Positions 53,830-62,608 of a stretch of 64,000 bases of DNA are shown here, piece by piece; the stretch's first letter is position 1, and each line of letters starts with the position of its first letter. The position numbers and the translations under genes are program-made. The stretch lies in contig CAJJNV010000001.1 in assembly GCA_905193225.1 (NCBI GenBank), forward strand, positions 1-64,000, written 5' to 3'. The notes beneath the pieces were generated by a model that saw nothing but the letters and a program-made list of their open reading frames with translations, was not told the DNA's origin and did no database searches. This DNA comes from an uncultured Oscillospiraceae bacterium (GTDB lineage Bacteria > Bacillota > Clostridia > Oscillospirales > Acutalibacteraceae).

Positions 53830-54001
53830 TACAGCCCTTTAAAAATATATAAAGAAATATATAAAACTGTGCCCGCAGGGAATGAGAATATGCCCTACGG
53901 CCACAGCGAAAAGGTCGCATTAAGCAACAACAGATGACCGATCGCCCATTGCTTAAACACCGCTCTTTTAACGGTAAAATTCGGAGGACACAGGGATTAT
54001 T

Positions 54002-55195
54002 ATGAGGCAGCAAAAAAGCAACGAAATTATAACAAAGGATCTGTCGCTTGAGGTATCACCGGCGGCTGTTTCGCGGTTTAAAAGCTTTTGCAAAACCGTG
54101 CTTAAAGCCGATGTGGACGACACTCCGTCACAGCAAAGCATCTTTATGCGCCAGAGCATGTCCATCGTTTATTATGCAACCATTGTTTTTCTCGTAACAA
54201 ACGGCTTTTACCTTGTTAAAAACATCATATTTAATACAATGATCGTCATTGACATGGTGCCGCTGTATATGATGGTGGGCTCCTGCCTTGCAATGCTTAT
54301 TTATCTGTCCTTTTGCAAGGATTACGGCTCGGTTGCCTCCCGATTTGCCCTCCTTGCCTTTTACACGGTGGTTATTGCCGCCGTCACGGTATTTATGGTC
54401 TCCTGCAACTTTCACAAAATAGGCCTGTCTATCTCCATGTGCTACCTGTTTATAATTATGATTGCCCCGACCTACAAGCTTTTTGACACGGTTTTCATAT
54501 GTATTTTAATATTGATCAGCTGGTGGCTGCCGGGAATTCTTCCTTATTCGGATAACTACGATATGTTCAAGCATTTTCTTCTGCGCTTTGCAATAATAGC
54601 GGGACTGATTGCCGTTCGTTCGGTATTTATCCGTCAATCGGTCAACGAAAGGCGCATAAGCGAAATGAACAATTCCTTTATATGGCTTGCATACAACGAC
54701 ATTATGACCGGCACACTCAATAAAAAGGCTATGGAAACATACCTGAGCTTTGTTGCCGAGGAAATGTCGCCCAAAGAGGTCAGCCTGATAATCTTCGACA
54801 TCGATAATTTCAAATCATATAACGACCATTATTCCCATTTAAAAGGCGATGAGGCGCTGAAAAGCGTTGCTGCAAGCGTCGTGGGTGTTCTTGAGAAAAG
54901 CGACAGGTATCTTTTCCGTTTCGGCGGGGAGGAGTTTGTTATCGTTTTGCCCGACGCAGGGGAGATACACGCAAGGGTTATTGCAGGAGAGCTTCTTGAT
55001 GTCGTGCGCGCCGCCGCCATTCCGAGAGATGATTTGAAGGAACAGAGCATCGTTACCGCCACCTTCGGCGTGGCCTGCGGAACGGCCGAACAGCTTGAGG
55101 ATATGTCGATCATAACCATGGCCGACAAGCAGCTTTATTTAGGCAAAAACAGCGGCAAAAACTGCGTCGCAGCGAACGGAGAAATATATAAATGA
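54002..55195 (+). CDS. Membrane-bound diguanylate cyclase
   Basis: A 397-residue protein making c-di-GMP. About six membrane spans (residues 55-215) form an N-terminal sensor of no named family. The C-terminal GGDEF domain (about 235-390) has FDIDNFKSYND, the active-site RFGGEEF (GGEEF at 308-312) and the late TATFGVA and ADKQLYLGKNSGKN motifs, so it should be active. No RxxD inhibitory site is obvious before GGEEF. The start is ATG 54002 with CGGAGGA about 15 bases before it. No EAL or HD-GYP partner lies in the window. Confidence 0.92.
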   Translation: MRQQKSNEIITKDLSLEVSPAAVSRFKSFCKTVLKADVDDTPSQQSIFMRQSMSIVYYATIVFLVTNGFYLVKNIIFNTMIVIDMVPLYMMVGSCLAMLIYLSFCKDYGSVASRFALLAFYTVVIAAVTVFMVSCNFHKIGLSISMCYLFIIMIAPTYKLFDTVFICILILISWWLPGILPYSDNYDMFKHFLLRFAIIAGLIAVRSVFIRQSVNERRISEMNNSFIWLAYNDIMTGTLNKKAMETYLSFVAEEMSPKEVSLIIFDIDNFKSYNDHYSHLKGDEALKSVAASVVGVLEKSDRYLFRFGGEEFVIVLPDAGEIHARVIAGELLDVVRAAAIPRDDLKEQSIVTATFGVACGTAEQLEDMSIITMADKQLYLGKNSGKNCVAANGEIYK

Positions 55196-55354
55196 GTGAA
55201 GAGTGAAGAGAAAAGAGAAAAGGCGTCCGCAAATATTAAGTGAAGAGAGAAGAGTGAAGAGAAAAGGTGTCCGCAAGCGGACGATTAAAAACAGTGAATA
55301 GGCAATAGATAATGGTGAACAGAGAAAGGGTAAGACGTTCGCATAGCGGACGAT
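55194..55354 (+). repeat. Dispersed tract-plus-hairpin repeat, three degenerate tandem copies
   Basis: Starting on the stop codon of the diguanylate cyclase gene are units of GTGAAGAG-type purine tract, AGAAAAGG, a hairpin and GATTAAAA. Hairpins are GTCCGC-aa-GCGGAC (from 55265) and a decayed GTTCGC-ata-GCGGAC (from 55339); the first unit (to about 55238) has lost its right arm. It is the plus-strand counterpart of 8841-8998. Beyond it, CGTTCAAAG (55381-55389) pairs with CTTTGAACG (55413-55421). No gene is seen up to the tRNA at 55657. Confidence 0.75.
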
Positions 55355-55614
55355 AAAAGCAGTGAACGGTTATGAAGTGCCGTTCAAAGGCTTAACGTGC
55401 TTTGCAAAGCCGCTTTGAACGATTCCAAGGTGTTTTCCCGCAGCGATGATTTAACAGGCTTGCCGGGCATTTTAAAGGCTTTTTTGATGAGAGCGCAGGT
55501 ATCGTTTGAGACTTTTAAAGCTGTCTTTTTAAGTCGGTTTTAAAGCACAATTTTCAGCCATAAAATACCTGTTTTAACATCTGAAAAAAAGTTTGTTTTT
55601 TTTGAAAATAACTA

Positions 55615-55643
55615 TTGACAAACCGCCCTCTTTTTGATATAAT
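55615..55643 (+). promoter_or_regulatory. Consensus promoter of tRNA-Leu
   Basis: A perfect TTGACA (55615-55620), 17 bases, and perfect TATAAT (55638-55643), 13 bases before the mature tRNA 5' end. Confidence 0.92.
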
Positions 55644-55656
55644 CTTGCTTGCAGTC

Positions 55657-55740
55657 GCGAGAGTGCTGGAATTGGCAGACAGGCACGTTTGAGGGGCGTG
55701 TGTCTTTGGCGTACGGGTTCAAGTCCCGTCTCTCGCACCA
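55657..55740 (+). tRNA. tRNA-Leu(GAG)
   Basis: An 84-base class II tRNA. Acceptor GCGAGAG pairs with CTCTCGC, anticodon stem CACGT/GCGTG encloses TTGAGGG with anticodon GAG (CUC/CUU codons), a variable arm (TGTCTTTGGCGT region) follows, then the TTCAAGT T loop, A discriminator and encoded CCA. It forms a single-gene transcription unit with its own promoter and terminator. Confidence 0.97.
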
Positions 55741-55785
55741 AAAACCGACAGATCTCATTTGAGGTTTGTCGGTTTTTTATTTTTA
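55741..55785 (+). terminator. Terminator of tRNA-Leu
   Basis: AAAACCGACA (55741-55750) pairs with TGTCGGTTTT (55767-55776), followed by a T-rich run. Confidence 0.9.
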
Positions 55786-55814
55786 TTTTTTTCACTTTTC
55801 ACTTATAATAAATC

Positions 55815-55852
55815 GCCCCGTTTAAAGAGCAAGGCTGCTCGATAAACGGGGC
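55815..55852 (-). terminator. Probable terminator of the nup operon
   Basis: GCCCCGTTTA (55815-55824) pairs perfectly with TAAACGGGGC (55843-55852), with an inner GAGCA/TGCTC stem. It lies 24 bases past the last stop codon of the minus-strand operon. The trailing T run on the minus strand is weak. Confidence 0.65.
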
Positions 55853-55875
55853 AATTTGATTTATACAGATCAGTT

Positions 55876-56859
55876 TTACCTTTCCTCTCGGAAGTAGTTG
55901 AGTCCGAGATGTGCAGGAGGCTGATTTTCGCGTTTCTTTCTTACGCTGATAAGCACCAGCACCACGATTGTGACCACATAGGGGAGCATTTTGATAAGCT
56001 CCTTTGCGCTGCTTGAAAGGCCGGGAATATAAACGCAGATGATGTAAAGTCCGCCGAAAAGGAAGGAGCTGAATATGGCGGATTTCGGTCTCCAGATAGC
56101 AAATATAACGATTGCAATGGCAAGCCAGCCTCTATCTCCGAAGCCGTCGTTCGTCCATGCGCCGGCCGTGTAGTCCATAACAAAGTACAGTCCGCCCAGT
56201 CCCGCGATTGCGCCGCCGATGCAGGTCGAAAGGTATTTGTAAAGGGTTACGTTAATGCCGGCTGCGTCGGCCGTTGCGGGGTTTTCGCCCACAGCGCGGA
56301 GGTTAAGTCCAACCCTTGTGCGATTGAGCACAAAGGAGGCCACAAGAGCTATTATAACGGCGAGGTAGGCCAAAAATCCGAAGGAAAGGAAGGTCTGACC
56401 GAAAATACCGGTCTTGTCGGCGATGGGGAGATAGGACTTGTATGCTTTTCCCGTTTCAATGAGAGAGATGGATCCGCTTTCACCGAAAAAGTTGAGAAGC
56501 GATCCGCCGAAGAAGTTTCCGATACCAACGCCGAAGGTGGTCAGTGCAAGACCGGTAACATTTTGGTTTGCACGAAGAGATATGGTCAGGAAACTATAAA
56601 TAAGCGAGAGAATAACGGCGCCCGCAAGGCAGGAAAGGAAGGAAATTAGTATGCAGAGAATGGGTACGGGATTTTCGGTGGAATGCTCGTAAAGGTATCC
56701 GCCGATTATGCCCGAAATGCCGCCCACATACATAATTCCGGGGATTCCGAGGTTGAGGTTGCCGCTTTTTTCGGTGATGATCTCACCGGTTGCGCCGAAA
56801 AGCAGGGGAATGCCCTGAATAATTGCGGCGTTGATGAAGGTCATTATTGTAGAAAACAT
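55876..56859 (-). CDS. Nucleoside ABC transporter permease (NupQ/YufQ type)
   Basis: A 327-residue membrane protein of the branched-chain/ribose permease family (BPD_transp_2), about nine spans. RAVGENPATADAAGIN is the ATPase-coupling loop seen in YufQ/BmpC-type permeases, and TEKSGNLNLGIPGIMYVGG is the characteristic N-terminal segment. It shares one base with the preceding permease gene. With the neighbouring subunits it imports nucleosides, guanosine in the B. subtilis NupNOPQ case. Confidence 0.9.
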   Translation of the reverse strand: MFSTIMTFINAAIIQGIPLLFGATGEIITEKSGNLNLGIPGIMYVGGISGIIGGYLYEHSTENPVPILCILISFLSCLAGAVILSLIYSFLTISLRANQNVTGLALTTFGVGIGNFFGGSLLNFFGESGSISLIETGKAYKSYLPIADKTGIFGQTFLSFGFLAYLAVIIALVASFVLNRTRVGLNLRAVGENPATADAAGINVTLYKYLSTCIGGAIAGLGGLYFVMDYTAGAWTNDGFGDRGWLAIAIVIFAIWRPKSAIFSSFLFGGLYIICVYIPGLSSSAKELIKMLPYVVTIVVLVLISVRKKRENQPPAHLGLNYFREER

Positions 56860-57971
56860 CAGCCGATTACCTCCTTTTTATCCTTTTTGCGGAAGTTGAT
56901 TTTATAGTTGATGAAAAATTCACATCCGATTATGAAAAAGAGAATTATACCGGTTAAAATGTCAGAAACGCTTTCGTTGAGACGGAAGGTGGTGGCAATT
57001 TCTCCTGCGCCCTTTTGGAGGAAGACGATGAGGAAGGAGGTTATGACCATGAGAATGGGGTTGAATTTAGCAAGCCATGAAACCATAATGGCGGTAAATC
57101 CCATTCCGCCGGCCAGGTTTTTGGAAATGGTGTGGTTTGTGCCCGATACAAGCAGGAATCCCGCCAGTCCGCAAAGTCCGCCGGAAAGCACCATTGTGCG
57201 GATGATGACCTTTTTAACATTGATTCCGATGTATCTTGCGGTGTTTTCGCTTTCGCCCACAACCGAGATCTCATATCCGTGCTTGCTGAATTTAAGGTAG
57301 ATAAACATAACGATGGTGATTACCACAACGATAAGTATGTTTAAAAAATATTTCTGCCCGAAGAGGGGAGGAAGCCAACCGGCCTCGGTCGACTGATTGA
57401 TAACGCCCATAACGTTGGAGCCGCTCGGTACCCACACCATAATAAAGAAGGATACAAGCTGCATTGCAACATAGTTCATCATAAGGGTAAAGAGGCTTTC
57501 GTTTGTGCCCCATTTTGCCTTGAAAACGGCGGGGAGAACACCCCACAGTATACCGGCAATAATACTTGTTATAACCATTATAATGATGAGCAAAAGGGAA
57601 GGCATACTGTCCTTAACATAGAACATACATGCCGCCGAAGCGAGTCCGCCCACAAGCACCTGACCCTCGGCGCCCAGATTCCAGAACCGCATTTTAAAGG
57701 CGGGAGTGACGGCCAGGGAGATGATAAGCAGCATTGCGAGGTTTTGGAACATTGTCCACATTTTACGGTTGCTTCCGAAGCTTCCGTCAAACATACTTTC
57801 GTAAACTTTAAGAGGATTGAGCTTTGTCAGCACAACAATAACAAGGGCCGAAACGATGAGGGCTGCCACAATGGCCGCCGCGCGGATCAGCCAGCCTTTC
57901 CACCAGGCGATGCTCGCCCTTTTGGTGATGTGGACAAGAGGCTCTTTAACAGATTTTTTGGCCTTTTCCAT
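56859..57971 (-). CDS. Nucleoside ABC transporter permease (NupP/YufP type)
   Basis: A 370-residue membrane protein of the same superfamily as its partner, with a longer N terminus. The motif LGAEGQVLVGGLASAA and the coupling loop VVGESENTARYIGIN are present. It heterodimerises with the downstream permease. The start and stop codons each share one base with their neighbours (TAATG upstream, TGATG downstream), so ATPase and both permeases are tightly coupled in translation. Confidence 0.9.
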   Translation of the reverse strand: MEKAKKSVKEPLVHITKRASIAWWKGWLIRAAAIVAALIVSALVIVVLTKLNPLKVYESMFDGSFGSNRKMWTMFQNLAMLLIISLAVTPAFKMRFWNLGAEGQVLVGGLASAACMFYVKDSMPSLLLIIIMVITSIIAGILWGVLPAVFKAKWGTNESLFTLMMNYVAMQLVSFFIMVWVPSGSNVMGVINQSTEAGWLPPLFGQKYFLNILIVVVITIVMFIYLKFSKHGYEISVVGESENTARYIGINVKKVIIRTMVLSGGLCGLAGFLLVSGTNHTISKNLAGGMGFTAIMVSWLAKFNPILMVITSFLIVFLQKGAGEIATTFRLNESVSDILTGIILFFIIGCEFFINYKINFRKKDKKEVIG

Positions 57972-59674
57972 TATCTATCCTCCTCTTTCTGATCTGCGGC
58001 CCTTTTATCGGCTGCGGTATCTGCGGCGTCGATGAAATCAACGGTATTGTCGCTCTTGACCCCATCAATTGTATCGACTGCATCGGATTTATCAGTTGTA
58101 TCAATTGTATCACTGCCGGCATCAACAACATTGCCATCGGCCGTTTCGTCCTGCGGATGGGAATATTTCGATTTTGTCATAAGCAGGCCGATTTCACCCT
58201 TTGTGGTATGTCTTCCGTCCACAATGCCGGTAACCGATCCGCCGCCGATAACAAGAATACGGTCGCAAAGCTCAAGCAGCACGTCCAGATCCTCGCCCAC
58301 GAATATGACCGCCACGCCGTTTTCTTTCTGGGCGTTTAAGAGGTTATATATTGTGTAGGAGGAGTTTATGTCGAGACCTCGAACGGGGTAGGCCGCCATA
58401 AGAACGCTCGGAGCAGCGGCAATCTCACGTCCTACAAGTACCTTCTGAACATTACCGCCCGAAAGACGGCGAACAGGTGTCTGGGCGCTGGGAGTGACCA
58501 CCTCAAGCTGTTCAATTATATTCTCGGCAAGGGTTTTAGGCTTTTTCCTCGAAAGGAACATAGACTTACCCTTGTTGTAGCTGCGCAGCATCATATTGTC
58601 GATGATGTCCATATTTCCCACAAGGCCCATTCCAAGTCTATCCTCAGGAACGAAGGAAAGGCGCACGCCGAGATTTCTGATCTGCAGCGGGGTTTTATCT
58701 CTTAAATCCTCAACCTTGCCGGTCTTGGGATCGTTATAAATGATTTCGCCCGAGTCGATGTGCTGAAGGCCGGCGATGGCTTCCAGCAGTTCTCTCTGAC
58801 CGCTTCCGGCGATCCCGGCAATACCGAGAATCTCTCCCGAGTTTGCATAGAAGGAAACGTCGTTAAGCAGCTTGACACCTTCGCGGCTGATGCAGTTAAT
58901 GTGCTTGACCTCAAGGCGCTTTTGAGGATTTTTCGGAACGCTTCTTTCTATGTTAAGGTCAACCTTTTTGCCGACCATCATTTCGGTCAGCTGATCATTG
59001 TTTGTTTCGCAAGTGTTGACCGTCCCGATATATTCTCCCTTGCGAAGCACCGATACACGGTCGGAAATTGCCATAACCTCGTGGAGCTTATGGGTGATGA
59101 TGATTATGGCCTTGCCGTCCTCCTTCATGCGCTTTAAAACCGCAAAGAGTTTTTGAGTTTCCTGAGGAGTAAGAACGGCGGTAGGCTCGTCCAGAATGAG
59201 AATGTTGGCGCCCCGATAGAGCACCTTTATGATTTCCACCGTCTGCTTTTCCGAAACCGACATTTCATATATTTTTTTATTGGGGTCGATGTCGAAGCCG
59301 TATTTCTTGCTTATTTCGGCAACCTTTTTGGCGGTGTTTTTAATGTTGTATTTCTCGTCGAGTCCCAAAACTATGTTTTCGGCCGCCGTGAAAACGTCCA
59401 CCAGCTTAAAATGCTGATGAATCATTCCTATCTTATAGTTGAAAGAGTCTTTTGGGGAACGAATAACGACCTCTTTACCGTCGATGAAGATGTGGCCTTC
59501 ATCGGGGAAGTATATTCCCGAAATCATATTCATAAGTGTAGTTTTTCCGCTGCCGTTTTCGCCAAGCAGCGAAAGAATTTCGCCGTTTTTAACCGAAAGG
59601 TCAACATTATGATTAGCAACCACACTGCCGAATCTTTTGGTAATGCCGCGAAGTTCGATTGCAACATTGTCCAT
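57971..59674 (-). CDS. Nucleoside ABC transporter ATPase, two cassettes (NupO/YufO type)
   Basis: A 567-residue protein with two ABC domains. Cassette 1 has GENGSGKTT and MSVSEKQTVE with DEPTAVLTP. Cassette 2 has the usual altered P-loop GIAGSGQRELL and LSGGNVQKVLVGREIA, with AYPVRGLD in place of a standard Walker B, as in sugar-type importers. Residues 509-567 form an acidic Asp/Thr-rich tail encoded by short nucleotide repeats (ATCAATTGTATC-like on the plus strand, 58025-58125), not required by the family. Confidence 0.9.
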   Translation of the reverse strand: MDNVAIELRGITKRFGSVVANHNVDLSVKNGEILSLLGENGSGKTTLMNMISGIYFPDEGHIFIDGKEVVIRSPKDSFNYKIGMIHQHFKLVDVFTAAENIVLGLDEKYNIKNTAKKVAEISKKYGFDIDPNKKIYEMSVSEKQTVEIIKVLYRGANILILDEPTAVLTPQETQKLFAVLKRMKEDGKAIIIITHKLHEVMAISDRVSVLRKGEYIGTVNTCETNNDQLTEMMVGKKVDLNIERSVPKNPQKRLEVKHINCISREGVKLLNDVSFYANSGEILGIAGIAGSGQRELLEAIAGLQHIDSGEIIYNDPKTGKVEDLRDKTPLQIRNLGVRLSFVPEDRLGMGLVGNMDIIDNMMLRSYNKGKSMFLSRKKPKTLAENIIEQLEVVTPSAQTPVRRLSGGNVQKVLVGREIAAAPSVLMAAYPVRGLDINSSYTIYNLLNAQKENGVAVIFVGEDLDVLLELCDRILVIGGGSVTGIVDGRHTTKGEIGLLMTKSKYSHPQDETADGNVVDAGSDTIDTTDKSDAVDTIDGVKSDNTVDFIDAADTAADKRAADQKEEDR

Positions 59675-59776
59675 AAAATCTCTCCTTGAACAAAGCTTGA
59701 TTTTTTAATTCTCAGAGCAGTGTATCACAAAATCAAAACGGAACAGGATACACTCCTATGAAAATTAAAAAGAAAG

Positions 59777-59807
59777 TATAGGCGGAGTGAAAACCGCTCC
59801 GCCTATA
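59777..59807 (-). terminator. Intercistronic hairpin between bmpA and the ATPase gene
   Basis: TATAGGCGGAG (59777-59787) and CTCCGCCTATA (59797-59807) form an 11-bp perfect stem just after the bmpA stop. On the minus strand it is followed by CTTTCTTTTT. It is likely a partial terminator or 3' stabiliser, giving more binding protein than ATPase or permease. Confidence 0.65.
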
Positions 59808-59820
59808 ACCTTTTTAAGAA

Positions 59821-61026
59821 TTACTCGCTGATACCGTCGATGTATTTGATGTCGAAGTAAGGAGCAGATCTGTAAGTGGACTCCTTGAATTCGCCGTCCT
59901 TAACAGCCTCGGTCTCGGGAACGAAGTCGCCTGCATCGTCAACGTCTGCAAGATAAGTGGTAAGCTTCTCGCCCTTAACGGTGAAGTTATTGGTGTCGTA
60001 AACCTTGAGCTCGCCGGATTCAAGCTTAGCCTTGACTTCCTCGATCTTCTCTTTGGTTCCGGGAGCAGCAACCTTCTCGTTGAGCTCGGTGAGAGCAACA
60101 TAGCCTTCGGCCATGGTTCCGCACTTATCGGTGGGGATCTCTTTGCCGTTCTTAGTGTTTTCGATTATAAGCTTGAAGTAAGGAGACCAGTCAATCTTGG
60201 AGGAAATGAGAGCGGTGTTGGGTCCCATAGAAATGGTGCTGATGTTGTATGCAACATTGGGAACGCCCTTTTCTTCGCAGGCTTTAGGTGCGCCTTCGGA
60301 GTCGGCGTGCTGGCTGATGAGAACGCAGCCGTTGTTGATGAGGTTGAGAGCAGCTTCTCTTTCAAGAGCAATGTCAAACCAGGAGTTGGTGTATGTAACC
60401 TTCATGGTAGCCGAGGGGCAGATTGAACGAGCGCCGAGGTAGAAGGAAGTCATACCCGAAACAACCTCTGCATAGTTGAAAGCTCCGACATAACCGATAA
60501 CAGCCTTATCGGCGGTGATTTTGCCCTCTTCGATCATCTGGTTGAGCTTCATACCTGCGGCAACGCCGGCGAGATAACGGCCCTGATAGATGTCTGCAAA
60601 AGCATTGTGGAAGTTGGCAACCTTCTCGGTATGAGCCTTAGTGCCGGTGGCGTGGCAGAACTGAACATCCTTAAATTCTTTAGCAGCTTGAAGAACATAA
60701 GATTCGTGACCGAAGGAATCGGCAAAAATAACCTTGCATCCCTTGTCAACAAGCTCTGCGGCAGCGGTGTAGCAGGAATCATCCTCTCCGATGTTGGTCT
60801 TAATGAGAACCTGATCGTCGGTAAGATTCAGCTCTTTCTGTACGCTTTTAAGTGCCTGGATGAAGTTGTTGTCATAGGTGGAGTTTTCGTCGTGAAGGCA
60901 GATAAGACCGATTTTGAAATCTGCAGCCTTAGTGTCATCCTTGTCGTCTCCGGTTGTCTTGCCGCCGCAGGAAGCGAAGGCCGCTACCATAACGACTGCA
61001 AGAAGCAGTGCTAAAATCTTTTTCAT
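59821..61026 (-). CDS. BMP-family nucleoside-binding lipoprotein
   Basis: A 401-residue extracytoplasmic substrate-binding lipoprotein of the Bmp/PnrA-like family (purine nucleoside receptors). The signal peptide MKKILALLLAVVMVAAFASC ends in a lipobox with Cys20, to be modified by Lgt and LspA encoded elsewhere here. The mature part has the Bmp fold, with features such as FADSFGHESYV and GYVGAFNYAEVVSGMTSF. The ribosome binding site is GGAGG. It follows xpt by 43 bases and precedes the transporter genes. Confidence 0.92.
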   Translation of the reverse strand: MKKILALLLAVVMVAAFASCGGKTTGDDKDDTKAADFKIGLICLHDENSTYDNNFIQALKSVQKELNLTDDQVLIKTNIGEDDSCYTAAAELVDKGCKVIFADSFGHESYVLQAAKEFKDVQFCHATGTKAHTEKVANFHNAFADIYQGRYLAGVAAGMKLNQMIEEGKITADKAVIGYVGAFNYAEVVSGMTSFYLGARSICPSATMKVTYTNSWFDIALEREAALNLINNGCVLISQHADSEGAPKACEEKGVPNVAYNISTISMGPNTALISSKIDWSPYFKLIIENTKNGKEIPTDKCGTMAEGYVALTELNEKVAAPGTKEKIEEVKAKLESGELKVYDTNNFTVKGEKLTTYLADVDDAGDFVPETEAVKDGEFKESTYRSAPYFDIKYIDGISE

Positions 61027-61069
61027 CTTTTTGTTTCCTCCAAAAATTTTTTATTCTCCAAAGCCGCCG

Positions 61070-61639
61070 TCAAGCCAGTTCAAACCTTCCCTGTCCGAGA
61101 GATTTAACGACCGCTAAAGATTCAAGCCTGATCCCCAGGTCGCGGATCTTCTTTCCGCCTTCCTGGAAGCCCTTTTCGATGACTATTCCCACACCTTCAA
61201 CCTTTGCGCCTGCCTGATTTGCAAGGTCGATAAGACCGAGGGCGGCGTTGCCGTTGGCGAGGAAATCGTCGATAATGAGCACCCGATCATCTGATGTAAG
61301 GTACTGCTTGTCCACCGTGACGTCGTAATAAACGCCTTTGGTGAAGGAATATACCTTGGTGCTGTATTTGTCGGAGCTTAAGTTTTTATGATTTCCTTTT
61401 TTGGCAAAAACAACAGGCACAGTAAATTGCTGCGCTGCGGCGCAAGCTATTCCTATGCCTGATGCTTCTATGGTAAGTATTTTATTTATTTTTTGCTCCT
61501 TAAACAGACGGTAAAATTCTTTACCGATTTCGCAGAGCAATCCCGTGTCTATCTGGTGGTTGAGAAAACTGTCTACTTTAAGAATGTCGTCTCCGACGAC
61601 TCTTCCGTCTTTAAGAATTCGCTGCTTAAGCAGATCCAT
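61070..61639 (-). CDS. xpt: Xanthine phosphoribosyltransferase
   Basis: A 189-residue purine-salvage enzyme converting xanthine and PRPP to XMP. The N terminus MDLLKQRI...KVDSFLNHQID and the PRPP loop VLIIDDFLANGNAA match the B. subtilis enzyme. ATG 61639 is chosen because it gives the family's usual N terminus; a TTG at 61654 would add five residues. It is the first gene of the operon with the nucleoside importer. A purine riboswitch, common ahead of xpt, was not found in the short leader. Confidence 0.93.
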   Translation of the reverse strand: MDLLKQRILKDGRVVGDDILKVDSFLNHQIDTGLLCEIGKEFYRLFKEQKINKILTIEASGIGIACAAAQQFTVPVVFAKKGNHKNLSSDKYSTKVYSFTKGVYYDVTVDKQYLTSDDRVLIIDDFLANGNAALGLIDLANQAGAKVEGVGIVIEKGFQEGGKKIRDLGIRLESLAVVKSLGQGRFELA

Positions 61640-61683
61640 ATCTCTCACCCACAAAACAAAATCTAAATGAAAAGTACACCTAT

Positions 61684-61712
61684 AGTATATTTTAAATTCA
61701 AAACAAAATCAA
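61684..61712 (-). promoter_or_regulatory. Promoter of the xpt-nup operon
   Basis: Minus-strand TTGATT (61707-61712), 17 bases, TATACT (61684-61689). The leader to the xpt ATG is only about 38 bases, too short for a riboswitch. Confidence 0.75.
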
Positions 61713-61822
61713 GACCACAAAATATATTTCTTTAATAATCTATCTTTTGTATAAATTTTGTTGCGTCTATCGAGTCTTTCTTTAAAGAAATGACAAATAA
61801 CGGGGCGGTATATCGGCCGATG

Positions 61823-62461
61823 TCAGTCGTTGTTTTGACCGTCGTCACGGTTTTTTTCCGTTTCGTCCTCTGTCCTGTGATTCTTTCCCTTGGTGGAAAA
61901 GCTGGAAAGGGAAGGATTCTCGGGATCCTCTGCCGTCTCAGGTTCCTCGTTTTTGGCATTCATATTTTTGTTGTATCTTATTAGAAAGTATATGCAAAGT
62001 CCCGCAACAATAAGAGGAACAAAATAAATGAGTTTATTTTTTATGAATGTCCAGGCTGTCTGATTTTTTGTTCTCGGCGTGTCGTCTTCCTCTTCTTCGG
62101 TGTCGGAGGTGGACTTTTTAACCTTTATTTTGCTGGGAGTATCATCCTCGGAATGCTCACGTTCATAAACATATTCTTCTTCGGATATCTCATTTTCCGA
62201 CGGCTCTTCCGAGACTTCTGAAGGCTGTGTTTCGCTTTCAGGCGCGCTTCCTTCGTGGCTTATTTCAGATACTTCCGAGGTGTTGTTGCTTGTTTCCTCG
62301 CTAACGGTGCCGGAAATAACCTGACTTTCACCCACATGGGATACCGCAGAAACATCGGAAGGCTCGGCTAAAGCCTGAAGGCAGCAAAAGCACAGCAGTG
62401 CCGCAGCGCACAGAAAAGCGGCGCAAAGATGTTTTAAAGCTGACGTTTTGGAGTGGTTCAT
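61823..62461 (-). CDS. Acidic Ser/Glu-rich membrane-anchored protein of unknown function
   Basis: A 212-residue protein. ATG 62461 follows AAGAGGTG and is preferred to an upstream start that would add 29 hydrophobic residues. It has an N-terminal signal sequence (about 1-33, with a cleavage-like ALA site), a disordered extracytoplasmic stretch rich in Ser, Glu and Val (SEVSEISHEG, SEVSEEPSENEISEEE) to about residue 130, one membrane span near 142-162 (YFVPLIVAGLCIYFLIRY) and an acidic cytoplasmic tail. No family is recognised. It sits between xpt and proS with no clear operon partner. Confidence 0.65.
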   Translation of the reverse strand: MNHSKTSALKHLCAAFLCAAALLCFCCLQALAEPSDVSAVSHVGESQVISGTVSEETSNNTSEVSEISHEGSAPESETQPSEVSEEPSENEISEEEYVYEREHSEDDTPSKIKVKKSTSDTEEEEDDTPRTKNQTAWTFIKNKLIYFVPLIVAGLCIYFLIRYNKNMNAKNEEPETAEDPENPSLSSFSTKGKNHRTEDETEKNRDDGQNND

Positions 62462-62608
62462 AAAGCACCTCTTAAAAAAAATTAAAACGCAAAACAAAAG
62501 GGGAGGGGAAAACGGCCGAAAGAAAAAATGCAGTAAATAAAAAGACAATCAATCGGCCGCACAATAGGCCTTAAACAGCCGTTTTTAACGGATTTATACC
62601 GCTGTTAA

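Noticed and set aside
53830..54001. c-di-GMP riboswitch ahead of the diguanylate cyclase gene
   Set aside because: The gap shows none of the conserved aptamer segments; only short A/T-rich runs and the ribosome binding site are visible.
61640..61690. Purine riboswitch ahead of xpt
   Set aside because: The promoter lies only about 40 bases before the start codon, leaving no room for the aptamer, and its loop sequences are not seen.
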